Positions 1 through 6,976 of a stretch of DNA of 9,443 nt are shown one piece after another (within the stretch, counting starts at the first letter, position 1; each line of letters starts with the position of its first letter). Both the position numbers and the translations under genes were made by a program. The stretch is from Nitrospirota bacterium (GTDB lineage: Bacteria > Nitrospirota > Nitrospiria > Nitrospirales > UBA8639), in NCBI GenBank assembly GCA_029881175.1, contig JAOUNC010000073.1:1-9443 (forward strand), given 5' to 3'. The notes beneath the pieces are model-generated. The model worked only from the letters and a program-made list of their open reading frames with translations. It ran no database searches and was not told the origin of the DNA.

Positions 1-357
1 AACCACAATGGATGCTCCGAATATGCGGACGGCCGCAAGCGCCCCTCCCACCGCAGGACCTGCTTCAAACGGATTGTATCCTGTCATCTCCCCTTGAATG
101 GCCCAGGACCAATCCATCCTGACCCACAGCACATAGACGAGGACGCCCACACCCACGCCTAATCCTAACTCCTTGGCATCTGTAAAAACAGGCCGTTGTA
201 ATTCCTGATACGACGACCAGAAGTAGACCAGCAGGCCTAAGACCACCACCGTTTTGACCGGATAGAGCCATCGCTCAGCTCCCGAACCAGCAGGGACCAG
301 ACTACTCACTCCAATGAAGGCCATATAGGCTGCAAACGGAAGGATCCGTGGCCACAT
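1..357 (-). CDS. CAAX prenyl protease-related (CPBP-type) membrane protein, N-terminal part
   Basis: The minus strand is open from an ATG at 357 to the window edge, giving the first 119 residues. An AAGGG ribosome-binding-like stretch lies about 10 bases before this ATG; the frame is open further upstream, to a TAA, but without a better start. The protein begins M-W-P-R-I-L-P-F and has four hydrophobic segments, at about residues 5-21, 34-49, 64-80 and 102-119. The pattern of a short first helix, then Tyr-Pro-x-Lys leading into helix 2, and a Gly/Ala-rich helix ending in R-x-x-G-A, resembles the exosortase-associated 'CAAX prenyl protease-related' family (TIGR03008-like). In that family the catalytic Glu-Glu-x3-Arg motif would follow just beyond the cut, so catalysis cannot be checked here. 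It lies 130 bases downstream of the spermidine-synthase-like gene on the same strand and may be co-transcribed. The family call is from memory of sequence style. Confidence 0.65.
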   Translation of the reverse strand, partial: MWPRILPFAAYMAFIGVSSLVPAGSGAERWLYPVKTVVVLGLLVYFWSSYQELQRPVFTDAKELGLGVGVGVLVYVLWVRMDWSWAIQGEMTGYNPFEAGPAVGGALAAVRIFGASIVV

Positions 358-487
358 TGCATGTAACCCTTTCGATAAAGTCTCGTTCTTCAGACACTCC
401 CCCACAGAGGTATTTGCCTGAGTGGCATTTTCACACTTTCGGAAAAAAAAGGGTAGCGCTTAATGGCAGACGCGAAATAGGGGCAGA

Positions 488-2041
488 TTACGCTTCCCCC
501 TGAAGCAAGTCGAGCGGGGAAAAATCGTCGGTGAGAATTTGGCCGGGATTCAATACCACTGGAACATGGGACAGAAAAAATCCCAACCCTTCAGCGGGAA
601 ATTCGTTGCGATTCATGGAACGCGTCAGCCGGTCCACAAATTGAGGGGATCGCATCGTTTTGACAGGTTTGCCGGCAAAAAATATCAGATTTACAGAGCC
701 TTTTTTGGTTTTCAGCCAATCCGGCCCTGGCACGCCATACGTCGTAATGTTCTCAAACGCCAGACCCATCGTGGAGAAAATGGCTTCCGCCCGTCGAACA
801 TTCGCGTGGGCATCAGAAGAGGCCAGATTGACGGCTATGGCACCATCTGGAGTGACATGTTCGCGCAGTTCTTCGAAAAATTCTTGGGTGGTGACATGGA
901 ATGGAATCAAATGTCTGGCGAAGACATCCACCCACACCACATCGTACCGGGTAGGGTTGTTGCGCAAAAACGTTCGCGCATCTTGCACAACAACATGGTG
1001 ATTCGAGGGCGGCGTATAGTCAAAATACTGGGCTGCGGCCTTGACGACCGATGGGTCCATTTCTACGACATCCAATTCCAGATTTGGCCAATGTTCGGCC
1101 AGCCATTTGGCAAGAGAACCACCGCCATGGCCCAGAATCAACCCACGTGTCGGGTTCTCCATAATCGGCAAAACCCCCATCATCACTTGGCTATAGGGCA
1201 AAGCCAGGAACACAGGCTCCGCTTTCCACATGACCGCATGGAAGGTATTGTTTAATATGAGATACCGGAATAAATCATTTTCGCTCACCCGAACCTGCTG
1301 GTACGGACTATCTTCTTGGTGAATAGCTGGCGGTAACACAATCACCGGATGAAAACCCATCCAGGTTAGGCCTCCAACAATGCCAAACAACCCCACTTGC
1401 AGCACAAGAGAAAGTTGACGACTCTGCAGAGTCCAAATGACCCCGAGAATCATGAGGATTCCGCCTAACACCGCAACCAGCGTCGTGCTTCCCATCCAGG
1501 TCAATAAATAAAATGATGTGCCCCATGTGCCAACCAGGCTTCCCATCGTGGAGACGGCAATCATTCCTCCGGTATGCCGTCCAAGATGCCCCATATCGGC
1601 AATCGCCAGCCGCAACAGGGCTGGCAACACACCACTCAAGCCAAACGCAGGAATTCCCAATAATGCACTGGCCGCAAAACAGGGTCCCCACCGTGGGTCC
1701 TGGACCCATTGAAATACCTGAAACACGACAGGCTGTCCTGCCCATGCCAAGAGAAGCGTCCAGCCTCCAGACGCCAACAACAGGCTAGCCAACACCCACT
1801 GAGGAGGATACCGATCCGCAAACCACCCTCCTGCGGCGTAACCGGTGCTCATGGCTGCTAGCACCACGCCAATGAGTGCCCCCCACACAAAGAGCGAACT
1901 GCCGAACACCGGCGCCAGCAAACGACTGCCAACGATTTCCAAGCCCATCACAACCGCACCGGTTGTAAAGGCCGTCGCAAAGCACCACCATCGTGGTAGG
2001 CTAATAGAACGACCAGATTGCGAGGAACGCGAGAGTGTCAT
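488..2041 (-). CDS. Membrane protein with fused spermidine-synthase-like domain
   Basis: The 517-residue protein has two parts. Residues about 18-235 hold roughly seven hydrophobic helices, as in the 'fused MFS/spermidine synthase' group. Residues about 245-510 form a Rossmann methyltransferase-like fold of the spermidine synthase family. Visible motifs are a glycine loop ILGHGGG (302-308), the acidic VVEMDP (325-330) that would bind the ribose, QDAR (353-356), and YDVVWVD (366-372) where the family places its catalytic Asp. A TDDFSPLD end segment near the C-terminus is typical of the fused group. Two points argue against ordinary aminopropyl transfer: the family GGDGG loop reads GHGGG, and the second Asp of the D-x-x-D catalytic pair is Ala375. 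The substrate is therefore unknown. ATG 2041 is chosen because it precedes helix 1 and follows a good promoter, although no Shine-Dalgarno sequence is obvious. The CAAX-protease-like gene lies downstream. Confidence 0.85.
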   Translation of the reverse strand: MTLSRSSQSGRSISLPRWWCFATAFTTGAVVMGLEIVGSRLLAPVFGSSLFVWGALIGVVLAAMSTGYAAGGWFADRYPPQWVLASLLLASGGWTLLLAWAGQPVVFQVFQWVQDPRWGPCFAASALLGIPAFGLSGVLPALLRLAIADMGHLGRHTGGMIAVSTMGSLVGTWGTSFYLLTWMGSTTLVAVLGGILMILGVIWTLQSRQLSLVLQVGLFGIVGGLTWMGFHPVIVLPPAIHQEDSPYQQVRVSENDLFRYLILNNTFHAVMWKAEPVFLALPYSQVMMGVLPIMENPTRGLILGHGGGSLAKWLAEHWPNLELDVVEMDPSVVKAAAQYFDYTPPSNHHVVVQDARTFLRNNPTRYDVVWVDVFARHLIPFHVTTQEFFEELREHVTPDGAIAVNLASSDAHANVRRAEAIFSTMGLAFENITTYGVPGPDWLKTKKGSVNLIFFAGKPVKTMRSPQFVDRLTRSMNRNEFPAEGLGFFLSHVPVVLNPGQILTDDFSPLDLLQGEA

Positions 2042-2074
2042 AGGAAATTACGTGTCAGGGACAAAAGGGAAATG

Positions 2075-2103
2075 ATGCTAAAGCATGACCTCCAGGGTGT
2101 CAA
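2075..2103 (-). promoter_or_regulatory. Sigma70-type promoter for the spermidine-synthase-like gene
   Basis: On the minus strand a perfect TTGACA (complement of 2098-2103) is followed by a 17-base spacer and TAGCAT (complement of 2075-2080). Transcription would start near 2068, about 27 bases before the ATG. The -10 box is one half of a short dyad, ATGCT-AA-AGCAT (2075-2086), which could be a small operator or chance. The call is by eye. Confidence 0.6.
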
Positions 2104-2177
2104 TTCATTAGCAGGAAGATCTTTGAATGTCCCGATTATTTCTCTTCAACTCTCTGTCGCACCAAAAATTTCAATTC

Positions 2178-2205
2178 ATGACAAGATGGAACTCCTTCTT
2201 ATAAT
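2178..2205 (+). promoter_or_regulatory. Sigma70-type promoter for murJ
   Basis: ATGACA (2178-2183; five of six matches to TTGACA), a 16-base spacer and a perfect TATAAT (2200-2205) precede murJ. The predicted start point near 2212 gives a leader of only about 13 bases. No Shine-Dalgarno sequence is seen before the ATG at 2225, which fits initiation from a very short leader. The same 183-base gap holds the divergent promoter for the minus-strand gene. Confidence 0.6.
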
Positions 2206-2224
2206 TCGGTAACATTCCTCTCGG

Positions 2225-3850
2225 ATGACTGAATCCACTTTACCTCCCTCAGGTTCAATCTCTCCTCAAAATCCGCAAGGAGAGACCCACCAAATCAGTC
2301 GCGCGGCAGGCTTAATCGGCGCAGCGACCTTCTGCAGCCGTATTCTCGGCTTTCTTCGTGACATTATTTTAGCCAACTTGTTTGGGGCCAATGCCGCTGC
2401 CGATGCCTTTTACATTGCCTATCGCATCCCGAACCTTTTACGGGAGCTGTTTGCGGAAGGCTCCATGTCCTCAGCCTTCATTCCAGTCTTCTCCGAATAT
2501 CATTCCACGCGCTCCAAACAAGAAGCCTGGGAACTGGCCAGCGCCGCATTTACCACACTCCTCACTCTCGTCACGATTGTCACGCTCCTGGGCATCCTTG
2601 CAGCACCTAGCCTTGTCTGGTTCTTGGCTCCCGGTCTCCATGGTGACACAGCCCAATTAGCCACGACCACACTGCTCACCCAAATCATGTTCCCCTACCT
2701 GCTCTTTGTAAGCCTCGCGGCTCTCGCGATGGGAATCCTCAATGCGCTTCGTTCCTTTGCCATTCCCGCTCTGGCTCCAGTCTTTTTCAATATATGCGTC
2801 ATTGTCTTTGCCCTGGGCATTTCTCCGGCATTTGACCAACCGATCATCGCTGTGGCGATCGGCATTGTGGTGGGAGGGCTGGCACAATTTCTCATGCAAT
2901 TACCGGGATTGCATAAAAAGGGATGTGCGCTCTCCTGGAATTTTCATCCGACTCATCCAGGCGTCAAACGAATGGGAGTTCTGCTCATTCCCACGCTCTT
3001 AGGCTTAGCGGTGACCCAAATCAATTTGACCATTAGCACCATCTTGGCTTCCTATTTTGAAGGAGGCCCCACTTATTTGTTTTATGCTATGCGGCTTATC
3101 CAATTCCCTTTAGGGATTTTCGGTGTGGCAATGGCCACCGCCATCTTACCAAGCCTATCCGCTCACGCCGCCAAGGGAGCTCATGATGAACTTCGAGCCA
3201 CCGTAAACTTTGGATTACGAATGGTGTTTTTCATTATTCTGCCCTCAATGGCCGGACTCATGCTCCTCAGGACCCCGATCATTCATCTTTTCTTTGAACA
3301 TGGCGCATTTTCTGCTCTCGATACCATTGGTACGGCATCGGCGTTATTGGGATTTTCCGTGGGGCTATGGGCTTTTGCCAGCTACCGGATCTTGGCGGTG
3401 GCCTTTTATTCTCTGCAGGACACACGAACGCCTGCCACCATAGCCATCATCTCAGTCGGCATCAACATTGGATTATCCCTTTGGCTCATGAACCCATTCG
3501 CCCATACCGGGTTAGCGCTGGCTGCCGGATTAGCGGCGATCAGCCAGACTGTGATGTTGGCAACCATGCTCAGTCAACGCCTTCAGGGCCTGCTGTGGAA
3601 AACATTAGGGGCCTCCCTTGCTCGAACGGGAATCGCCCTGCTTCCCATGATAGGGCTCTGCATCTGGATCGCCTCACTTCCCGTATGGCAGGAAGCCGGA
3701 CAGAGCCTTCCAAAAATAGCATGGCTCCTTCTCGCCATTGGAGGCAGTGTCCTGGGATACTTTGGAGTCCATCAACTCTTACATTCCGATGAACTCATGC
3801 ACCTTAAGCTCATGGTTCAACGAAGACTGCCTAAACAGTCTTCTGTGTGA
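2225..3850 (+). CDS. murJ: MurJ, lipid II flippase
   Basis: The 541-residue polytopic inner-membrane protein of the MOP/MVF superfamily moves lipid II across the membrane for peptidoglycan synthesis. The family hallmark at the N-terminus is clear: S38-R39, R45-D46, D60-AF, the RIPNLLRELFAEG segment (67-79) and S83-AFIPVF. These align with the E. coli MurJ residues S17, R18, R24, D25, D39, N49, R52 and E57 known to matter for transport. The cavity arginine (E. coli R270) appears as R290 in the stretch FYAMRLIQFPLGI; the Asp before it in E. coli is Met289 here. Hydrophobic helices continue to about residue 520, consistent with the usual 14. A 22-residue polar N-terminal extension precedes helix 1. 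dtd starts 19 bases after the stop, so the two are probably one operon, driven by the TATAAT promoter just upstream. Confidence 0.96.
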   Translation: MTESTLPPSGSISPQNPQGETHQISRAAGLIGAATFCSRILGFLRDIILANLFGANAAADAFYIAYRIPNLLRELFAEGSMSSAFIPVFSEYHSTRSKQEAWELASAAFTTLLTLVTIVTLLGILAAPSLVWFLAPGLHGDTAQLATTTLLTQIMFPYLLFVSLAALAMGILNALRSFAIPALAPVFFNICVIVFALGISPAFDQPIIAVAIGIVVGGLAQFLMQLPGLHKKGCALSWNFHPTHPGVKRMGVLLIPTLLGLAVTQINLTISTILASYFEGGPTYLFYAMRLIQFPLGIFGVAMATAILPSLSAHAAKGAHDELRATVNFGLRMVFFIILPSMAGLMLLRTPIIHLFFEHGAFSALDTIGTASALLGFSVGLWAFASYRILAVAFYSLQDTRTPATIAIISVGINIGLSLWLMNPFAHTGLALAAGLAAISQTVMLATMLSQRLQGLLWKTLGASLARTGIALLPMIGLCIWIASLPVWQEAGQSLPKIAWLLLAIGGSVLGYFGVHQLLHSDELMHLKLMVQRRLPKQSSV

Positions 3851-3869
3851 GAAAGCCAAGCCTTATCGC

Positions 3870-4385
3870 ATGCTTGCCGTCATTCAACGAGTTCTCCACG
3901 CTTCGGTGACCGTAGACAGCCACCGAATTGCGACAATTGGACAGGGGATTTTGGTATTATTAGGAATCGCAAAGAAGGACACCGATTCCGATGTACAGTT
4001 TATCGTCGAAAAAATTCCTCAACTGCGAATCTTTGCCGACACCCAAGGCCAGATGAATCTGTCACTTTTGGATACTCATGGCGAACTGCTCCTGGTCTCT
4101 CAATTTACCTTGCTGGCCAACACCGCAAAAGGACGGCGCCCGAGTTTCGAATGCGCGGCCACACCGGAAGAGGCGCGTCGGTACTACCAGAAGGTCCTCG
4201 AACAATTCCAAGCGCGAGGCATTGCGGTTCAGAGTGGACGCTTTGGGGCATCAATGATCGTCAGCCTGGAAAATGATGGCCCCGTCACATTAATCTTGGA
4301 TAGTCGGGCCCAAGAAAAGGGAGAGAAAGAGGTTAAGGACGTTGCCCCTGAGGCCGATAGACTTATACAAACCAACACTTCATGA
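3870..4385 (+). CDS. dtd: D-aminoacyl-tRNA deacylase (Dtd)
   Basis: Dtd hydrolyses D-amino acids (and glycine from tRNA-Ala) off tRNA, a chirality proofreading step in the cytoplasm. The protein starts MLAVIQRV, matching the family's usual M-R-A-V-V-Q-R-V beginning. That is why ATG 3870 is preferred to in-frame starts inside murJ. The catalytic SQFTL motif is at 77-81, followed by the KGRRPSF loop (87-93). The cis Gly-Pro motif is NDGPVT at 135-140, preceded by GRFGASM (123-129). The core ends near residue 146. A further 25 charged residues make it 171 long, against about 145-150 in most members. It sits 19 bases after murJ and 35 bases before the conserved unknown gene, so co-transcription is likely. 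Confidence 0.95.
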   Translation: MLAVIQRVLHASVTVDSHRIATIGQGILVLLGIAKKDTDSDVQFIVEKIPQLRIFADTQGQMNLSLLDTHGELLLVSQFTLLANTAKGRRPSFECAATPEEARRYYQKVLEQFQARGIAVQSGRFGASMIVSLENDGPVTLILDSRAQEKGEKEVKDVAPEADRLIQTNTS

Positions 4386-4403
4386 ACCCCGGAATCGGAA
4401 AAT

Positions 4404-4411
4404 GAGGAGGG
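4404..4411 (+). promoter_or_regulatory. Strong Shine-Dalgarno site
   Basis: GAGGAGGG, nine bases before ATG 4421, is the clearest ribosome-binding site in this operon. It fixes the start of the conserved unknown gene and suggests independent, efficient translation. Confidence 0.75.
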
Positions 4412-4420
4412 AAGAGCCTG

Positions 4421-4984
4421 ATGACGCCAATCCCTGATCAACATCCGCTGAAGCAATTATTTGGTCGATTGACAGAACGCAACTTTTCAGAAGCGCTCGG
4501 CTGGCCAGATTTTCAGGTAACCGACTACGTCTCCAACCTTCTTCTGGAATTTATTCATACCGATCAACTTGCCCGCATCAAGAACCACGAAGGGGAACCC
4601 GTTGAAACGGTCGTTGAACTGCTTTACGAATCAGAAACCCATAGCCAACATTCTTCAGCAGAAAAAGAATGTGATATTCACCGGCACATCGGCGATTTAA
4701 CCTTGTTTCTCGCTGGTCTCTTTCCTGAGTATTGCAGCCGAATCAAATGCTCGGGACTGATCCATCACAAAGATTTTTTAGTCGATTACGTCAAAGCCGG
4801 CAAACGTTCTTACGGCATTGTCGCAACGTATCAAGACCCTCAAGCCAAAAACCCACCATCTTTGTTCCAAACGTTGTCGACCAATTTTGAATTATGTGTG
4901 GCTGGCTTAGGATTTGTGCGATTAGATCTTGACCGTTTTCAAGAATCTCCCTCTCAACAAGCTAAAAATATTCTTTACCATTGA
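4421..4984 (+). CDS. Conserved protein of unknown function (187 aa)
   Basis: I do not recognise a characterised family. The protein is soluble, with no signal peptide or membrane helix. It opens with an HPLKQLFGRLTER-like helix (8-20) and has an LGWPD-F-x-VTDYVSNLLLEF segment (26-44). Next come a low-complexity polar part (71-84), an HRHIGDLTLFLAGLFPE segment (87-103) and DYVKAGKRSYGIVA (122-135). A FELCVAGL-FVR stretch (156-167) follows. The spaced His87, His89, Asp92 and Glu103 could be a metal or catalytic cluster, but this is only a guess from composition. The arrangement resembles uncharacterised proteins of Nitrospira and Deltaproteobacteria as I remember them. It follows dtd by 35 bases on the same strand with its own strong ribosome-binding site, so it belongs to the murJ-dtd run. 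A role in translation quality control or the envelope is conceivable but unproven. Confidence 0.85.
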   Translation: MTPIPDQHPLKQLFGRLTERNFSEALGWPDFQVTDYVSNLLLEFIHTDQLARIKNHEGEPVETVVELLYESETHSQHSSAEKECDIHRHIGDLTLFLAGLFPEYCSRIKCSGLIHHKDFLVDYVKAGKRSYGIVATYQDPQAKNPPSLFQTLSTNFELCVAGLGFVRLDLDRFQESPSQQAKNILYH

Positions 4985-4996
4985 GCCTGTTAATTC

Positions 4997-5179
4997 GTGG
5001 CAAGATTATCGACGTCAATCGATGGCATCTCCTCATACATTCAAAAAGCCAAGACGGAGGCTCTGCCTGTTCTTCCAACACCGCATAATAACTACTCACT
5101 TCTGAGTACAAACGAGACCGATATCAACGCATGGACATTAGGATTCTTCCGCCCAGGAGATTCCACAGGTTCCCCTTGA
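4997..5179 (+). CDS. Doubtful small ORF, 60 aa
   Basis: A GTG-started frame of 60 codons begins 12 bases after the preceding stop and ends in TGA at 5177-5179. An in-frame TAA at 4991 excludes a longer start. The peptide is polar and serine/threonine-rich, with no membrane segment, and resembles no family I know. Against it: no Shine-Dalgarno sequence and a non-ATG start. For it: no internal rare-codon excess and a position directly behind an operon. It may be a small gene, the remnant of a longer one, or chance. Confidence 0.2.
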   Translation: MARLSTSIDGISSYIQKAKTEALPVLPTPHNNYSLLSTNETDINAWTLGFFRPGDSTGSP

Positions 5180-5245
5180 TGTTTCTTCAATAAATATGAC
5201 ATCCCCGAGAAACCCCTCTTCGCCAATGAAGGAAGGGGTCAAGCA

Positions 5246-5260
5246 ATGCAAATATTGCAT
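5246..5260. repeat. Short perfect dyad ATGCAA-ATA-TTGCAT
   Basis: A 6-bp perfect inverted repeat with a 3-base centre lies about 190 bases upstream of the HDOD-GGDEF start. Its size and AT-rich centre suit a helix-turn-helix dimer site, or a weak hairpin in the leader. No matching regulator is evident in the window. Confidence 0.35.
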
Positions 5261-5268
5261 ATTCATGT

Positions 5269-5384
5269 TACTCACTGCTTCAGAGTAGGAACGGAAAAAC
5301 CGAAATACCTTTCGAGACATTAGAGATACACCAACGCAAGCTACCTTCATGAAGCAGGTTTCGGCCTCCCGAGAGGGTTTCATG
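5269..5384 (+). ncRNA. Candidate structured leader RNA upstream of the HDOD-GGDEF gene
   Basis: Several local hairpins follow each other on the plus strand. They are TACTC/GAGTA (5269-5273 with 5283-5287), CGAAA-TACC-TTTCG (5301-5314, perfect), and an outer stem CATGAAGC/GTTTCATG (5348-5355 with 5377-5384, one G-U). The outer stem encloses CCTC-CCGA-GAGG (5365-5376, perfect). The segment ACGCAAGCTACC at 5334-5345 resembles the ACGCAAAGC(C/T)ACC strand of c-di-GMP-I (GEMM) riboswitches, minus one A. The other conserved GEMM parts (GCAAACC, GAAA-capped stem directly before it) are not recognisable, so no riboswitch class is claimed. A leader element before a diguanylate cyclase gene is biologically sensible. 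A multi-copy repeat is the main alternative. Confidence 0.35.
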
Positions 5385-5449
5385 TACGAAAGCAAAATAG
5401 GTTCAAGTCGCATACTGCAAGACAAATTTCTCTAACCACAATCCTGTGT

Positions 5450-6976
5450 ATGAATCCAGAACTTGAAAAAAAACTGCAAGCCTGCCCGAATCTCCCAAGC
5501 CCTCCGACTGTGGCTATACAAATCATTCAACTGGCCAATCAGCCCGACACCGATTTTCAAAGAATTATTGAGCTTCTGAACTGTGACCCGGCATTGGCTA
5601 GCAAGATTCTTCGGATCGCCAATTCTCCCATCTATCCCTATGTCAAAAAAGTCGAAAACCTTCATCAAGCCTTGATGGTCCTTGGCCTCAATGCCACGAT
5701 TTCGTTGGCTCTATCTTTTTCCTTAGTTCAATCGCTTCAATCTACAAAAGGAAAGGGACTGGATTACACCCTCTATTGGAAACGAGCCCTGATAGCTGGA
5801 ACGGCCTGTCAGGTCTTAGGAAGCTTCTGCGAAGTGGAAGAAATAGCAGAATTATATCTAGCGGGACTCCTACAGGATTTGGGCATGCTCGCACTAGATC
5901 AGGTTTTCCCCGAACTTTATCTTACCTATGAAGGTCAACAATGCCATCATGCCAGCCTCATCTCACATGAAGAGCAAGCCCTCGGGCTATCACATGGAGC
6001 CGTAGGCAGTTGGCTGTTAACTCAGTGGAATTTCACGGATCGATTACGATTAGCAGTCGCAGGAAGTGACGACCCTTCGCGCATTCCCGGGCAAGATGAA
6101 CGAGCAAGATTCGCCTATTGCGTCTCCCTTTCGGGAATGATGGCAGAAATATTTTTACGTGAAACCGATGACGACTATCTACAAAAAGTGACCAGACAGG
6201 CTTCTACATTGTTACAACTCAACCCAGAAACCTTTCTGGAGACCTTAGAAGTCATCAAAGAACGTCTTCCTGAAATAGCAGGCCTCTTTGACACCACCTT
6301 GCCAACCTGGGATGACCCCCAAGTCATCTTAGAAAACGCAAGAGAATCGCTTCTCCTCCGCAATCTCCAGGCATTCAAACAAGTGGAAGAACTCAGAATC
6401 AACACTGTCAACATGGAAGCGCAATTTCACAACCTGGAAGAAACCCATCGCCACGACTCCCTGACGGGAACGTTCACCAGAGCCTATCTAAATCAAGCAT
6501 TGGAAACATCTTTTCAGCAGGCCGTCGCTAAAGGAGAATGCTTAACGCTTATTTTTGCCGATCTCGACAAATTTAAATCCGTGAATGATACCTATGGCCA
6601 CCATGCAGGTGATGTCGTCCTCCAATCAGCCGCACGTCTTCTTCTCTCAAAACTTCGGACCACTGACATGGTGGGCCGATTTGGCGGAGAAGAATTTGTC
6701 CTTATCTTGCCAAAAGCGACCACCTCCGGGGCTGAATTCGTCTGTGAAAGAATCCTGACAGCCTTTCGTGAGACCGCCCATGAAATTTCTGAAAACCCAA
6801 ACCTCATCGTCACCATTTCCTTGGGCATTGCGACCCATACGCCGGAAAAACCCTATACCCAAGTTACCGACCTGCTTCAGAATGCAGATGCAAGCATGTA
6901 TCACTCCAAAATACATGGCGGCAATCAAGCGACCTTCTATCACAGCATCATGAACAAGCAGCCGGTGTCACGCTAG
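5450..6976 (+). CDS. HDOD-GGDEF protein, probable diguanylate cyclase
   Basis: The 508-residue cytoplasmic signalling protein has two domains. An HDOD domain fills about residues 12-210 (PSPPTVAIQIIQLA near 16-29, then CDPALASKILRIANSP 45-60, LAGLLQDLGMLAL 137-149, EEQALGLSHGAVG 174-186). A helical linker, partly coiled coil (about 292-335), leads to a GGDEF domain from DSLTG (336-340) to about 497. The cyclase looks active: GGEEF at 412-416, metal-binding D371 and D373 in FADLDKFKSVND, and the R403-x-x-D406 inhibitory site five residues before GGEEF. It would make c-di-GMP from two GTP, with product inhibition. HDOD domains usually mediate signalling contacts without catalysis. ATG 5450 has no clear Shine-Dalgarno sequence. 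The stop codon TAG coincides with the left end of a MITE-like element, yet the GGDEF domain is complete. Confidence 0.93.
   Translation: MNPELEKKLQACPNLPSPPTVAIQIIQLANQPDTDFQRIIELLNCDPALASKILRIANSPIYPYVKKVENLHQALMVLGLNATISLALSFSLVQSLQSTKGKGLDYTLYWKRALIAGTACQVLGSFCEVEEIAELYLAGLLQDLGMLALDQVFPELYLTYEGQQCHHASLISHEEQALGLSHGAVGSWLLTQWNFTDRLRLAVAGSDDPSRIPGQDERARFAYCVSLSGMMAEIFLRETDDDYLQKVTRQASTLLQLNPETFLETLEVIKERLPEIAGLFDTTLPTWDDPQVILENARESLLLRNLQAFKQVEELRINTVNMEAQFHNLEETHRHDSLTGTFTRAYLNQALETSFQQAVAKGECLTLIFADLDKFKSVNDTYGHHAGDVVLQSAARLLLSKLRTTDMVGRFGGEEFVLILPKATTSGAEFVCERILTAFRETAHEISENPNLIVTISLGIATHTPEKPYTQVTDLLQNADASMYHSKIHGGNQATFYHSIMNKQPVSR

Larger units (their letters stand above)
4985..5449. 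other. Long intergenic stretch with no convincing gene
   Basis: These 465 bases separate the murJ-dtd unit from the HDOD-GGDEF gene. The first part (to about 5179) carries only a weak GTG-started frame. The second part (about 5205-5400) contains a series of small inverted repeats described separately. No tRNA, strong terminator or obvious sigma70 promoter was found. An imperfect GC-rich hairpin lies at about 5213-5238 (CCCCTCTTC pairing with GAAGGAAGGGG, bulged). It has no T-tract after it on the plus strand, so a terminator is not supported. Confidence 0.6.

Noticed and set aside
65..271. 68-residue minus-strand frame at the left edge
   Set aside because: It lies in another frame over the CAAX-protease-like gene, whose membrane-helix pattern is far more protein-like.
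539..1255. 238-residue plus-strand open frame opposite the spermidine-synthase-like gene
   Set aside because: Composition is low in hydrophobic core residues and rich in Arg/His/Gln, with no domain; the opposite strand encodes clear family motifs throughout.
3738..3869. Upstream extension of dtd into the end of murJ
   Set aside because: The extension is unlike any Dtd; the family begins at the MLAVIQRV start at 3870.
5292..5384. c-di-GMP-I (GEMM) riboswitch
   Set aside because: Only one conserved strand is approximated, with one base missing; the GCAAACC segment and GAAA-capped stem are not present in the right places. Kept only as a lead for cmsearch.
5138..5425. 95-residue minus-strand open frame across the leader region
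   Set aside because: No ribosome-binding site or known domain, unusual Cys/Met/Ser content, and it covers the hairpins. It more likely reflects a structured or repeated element than a gene, but a search for homologous frames would settle it.
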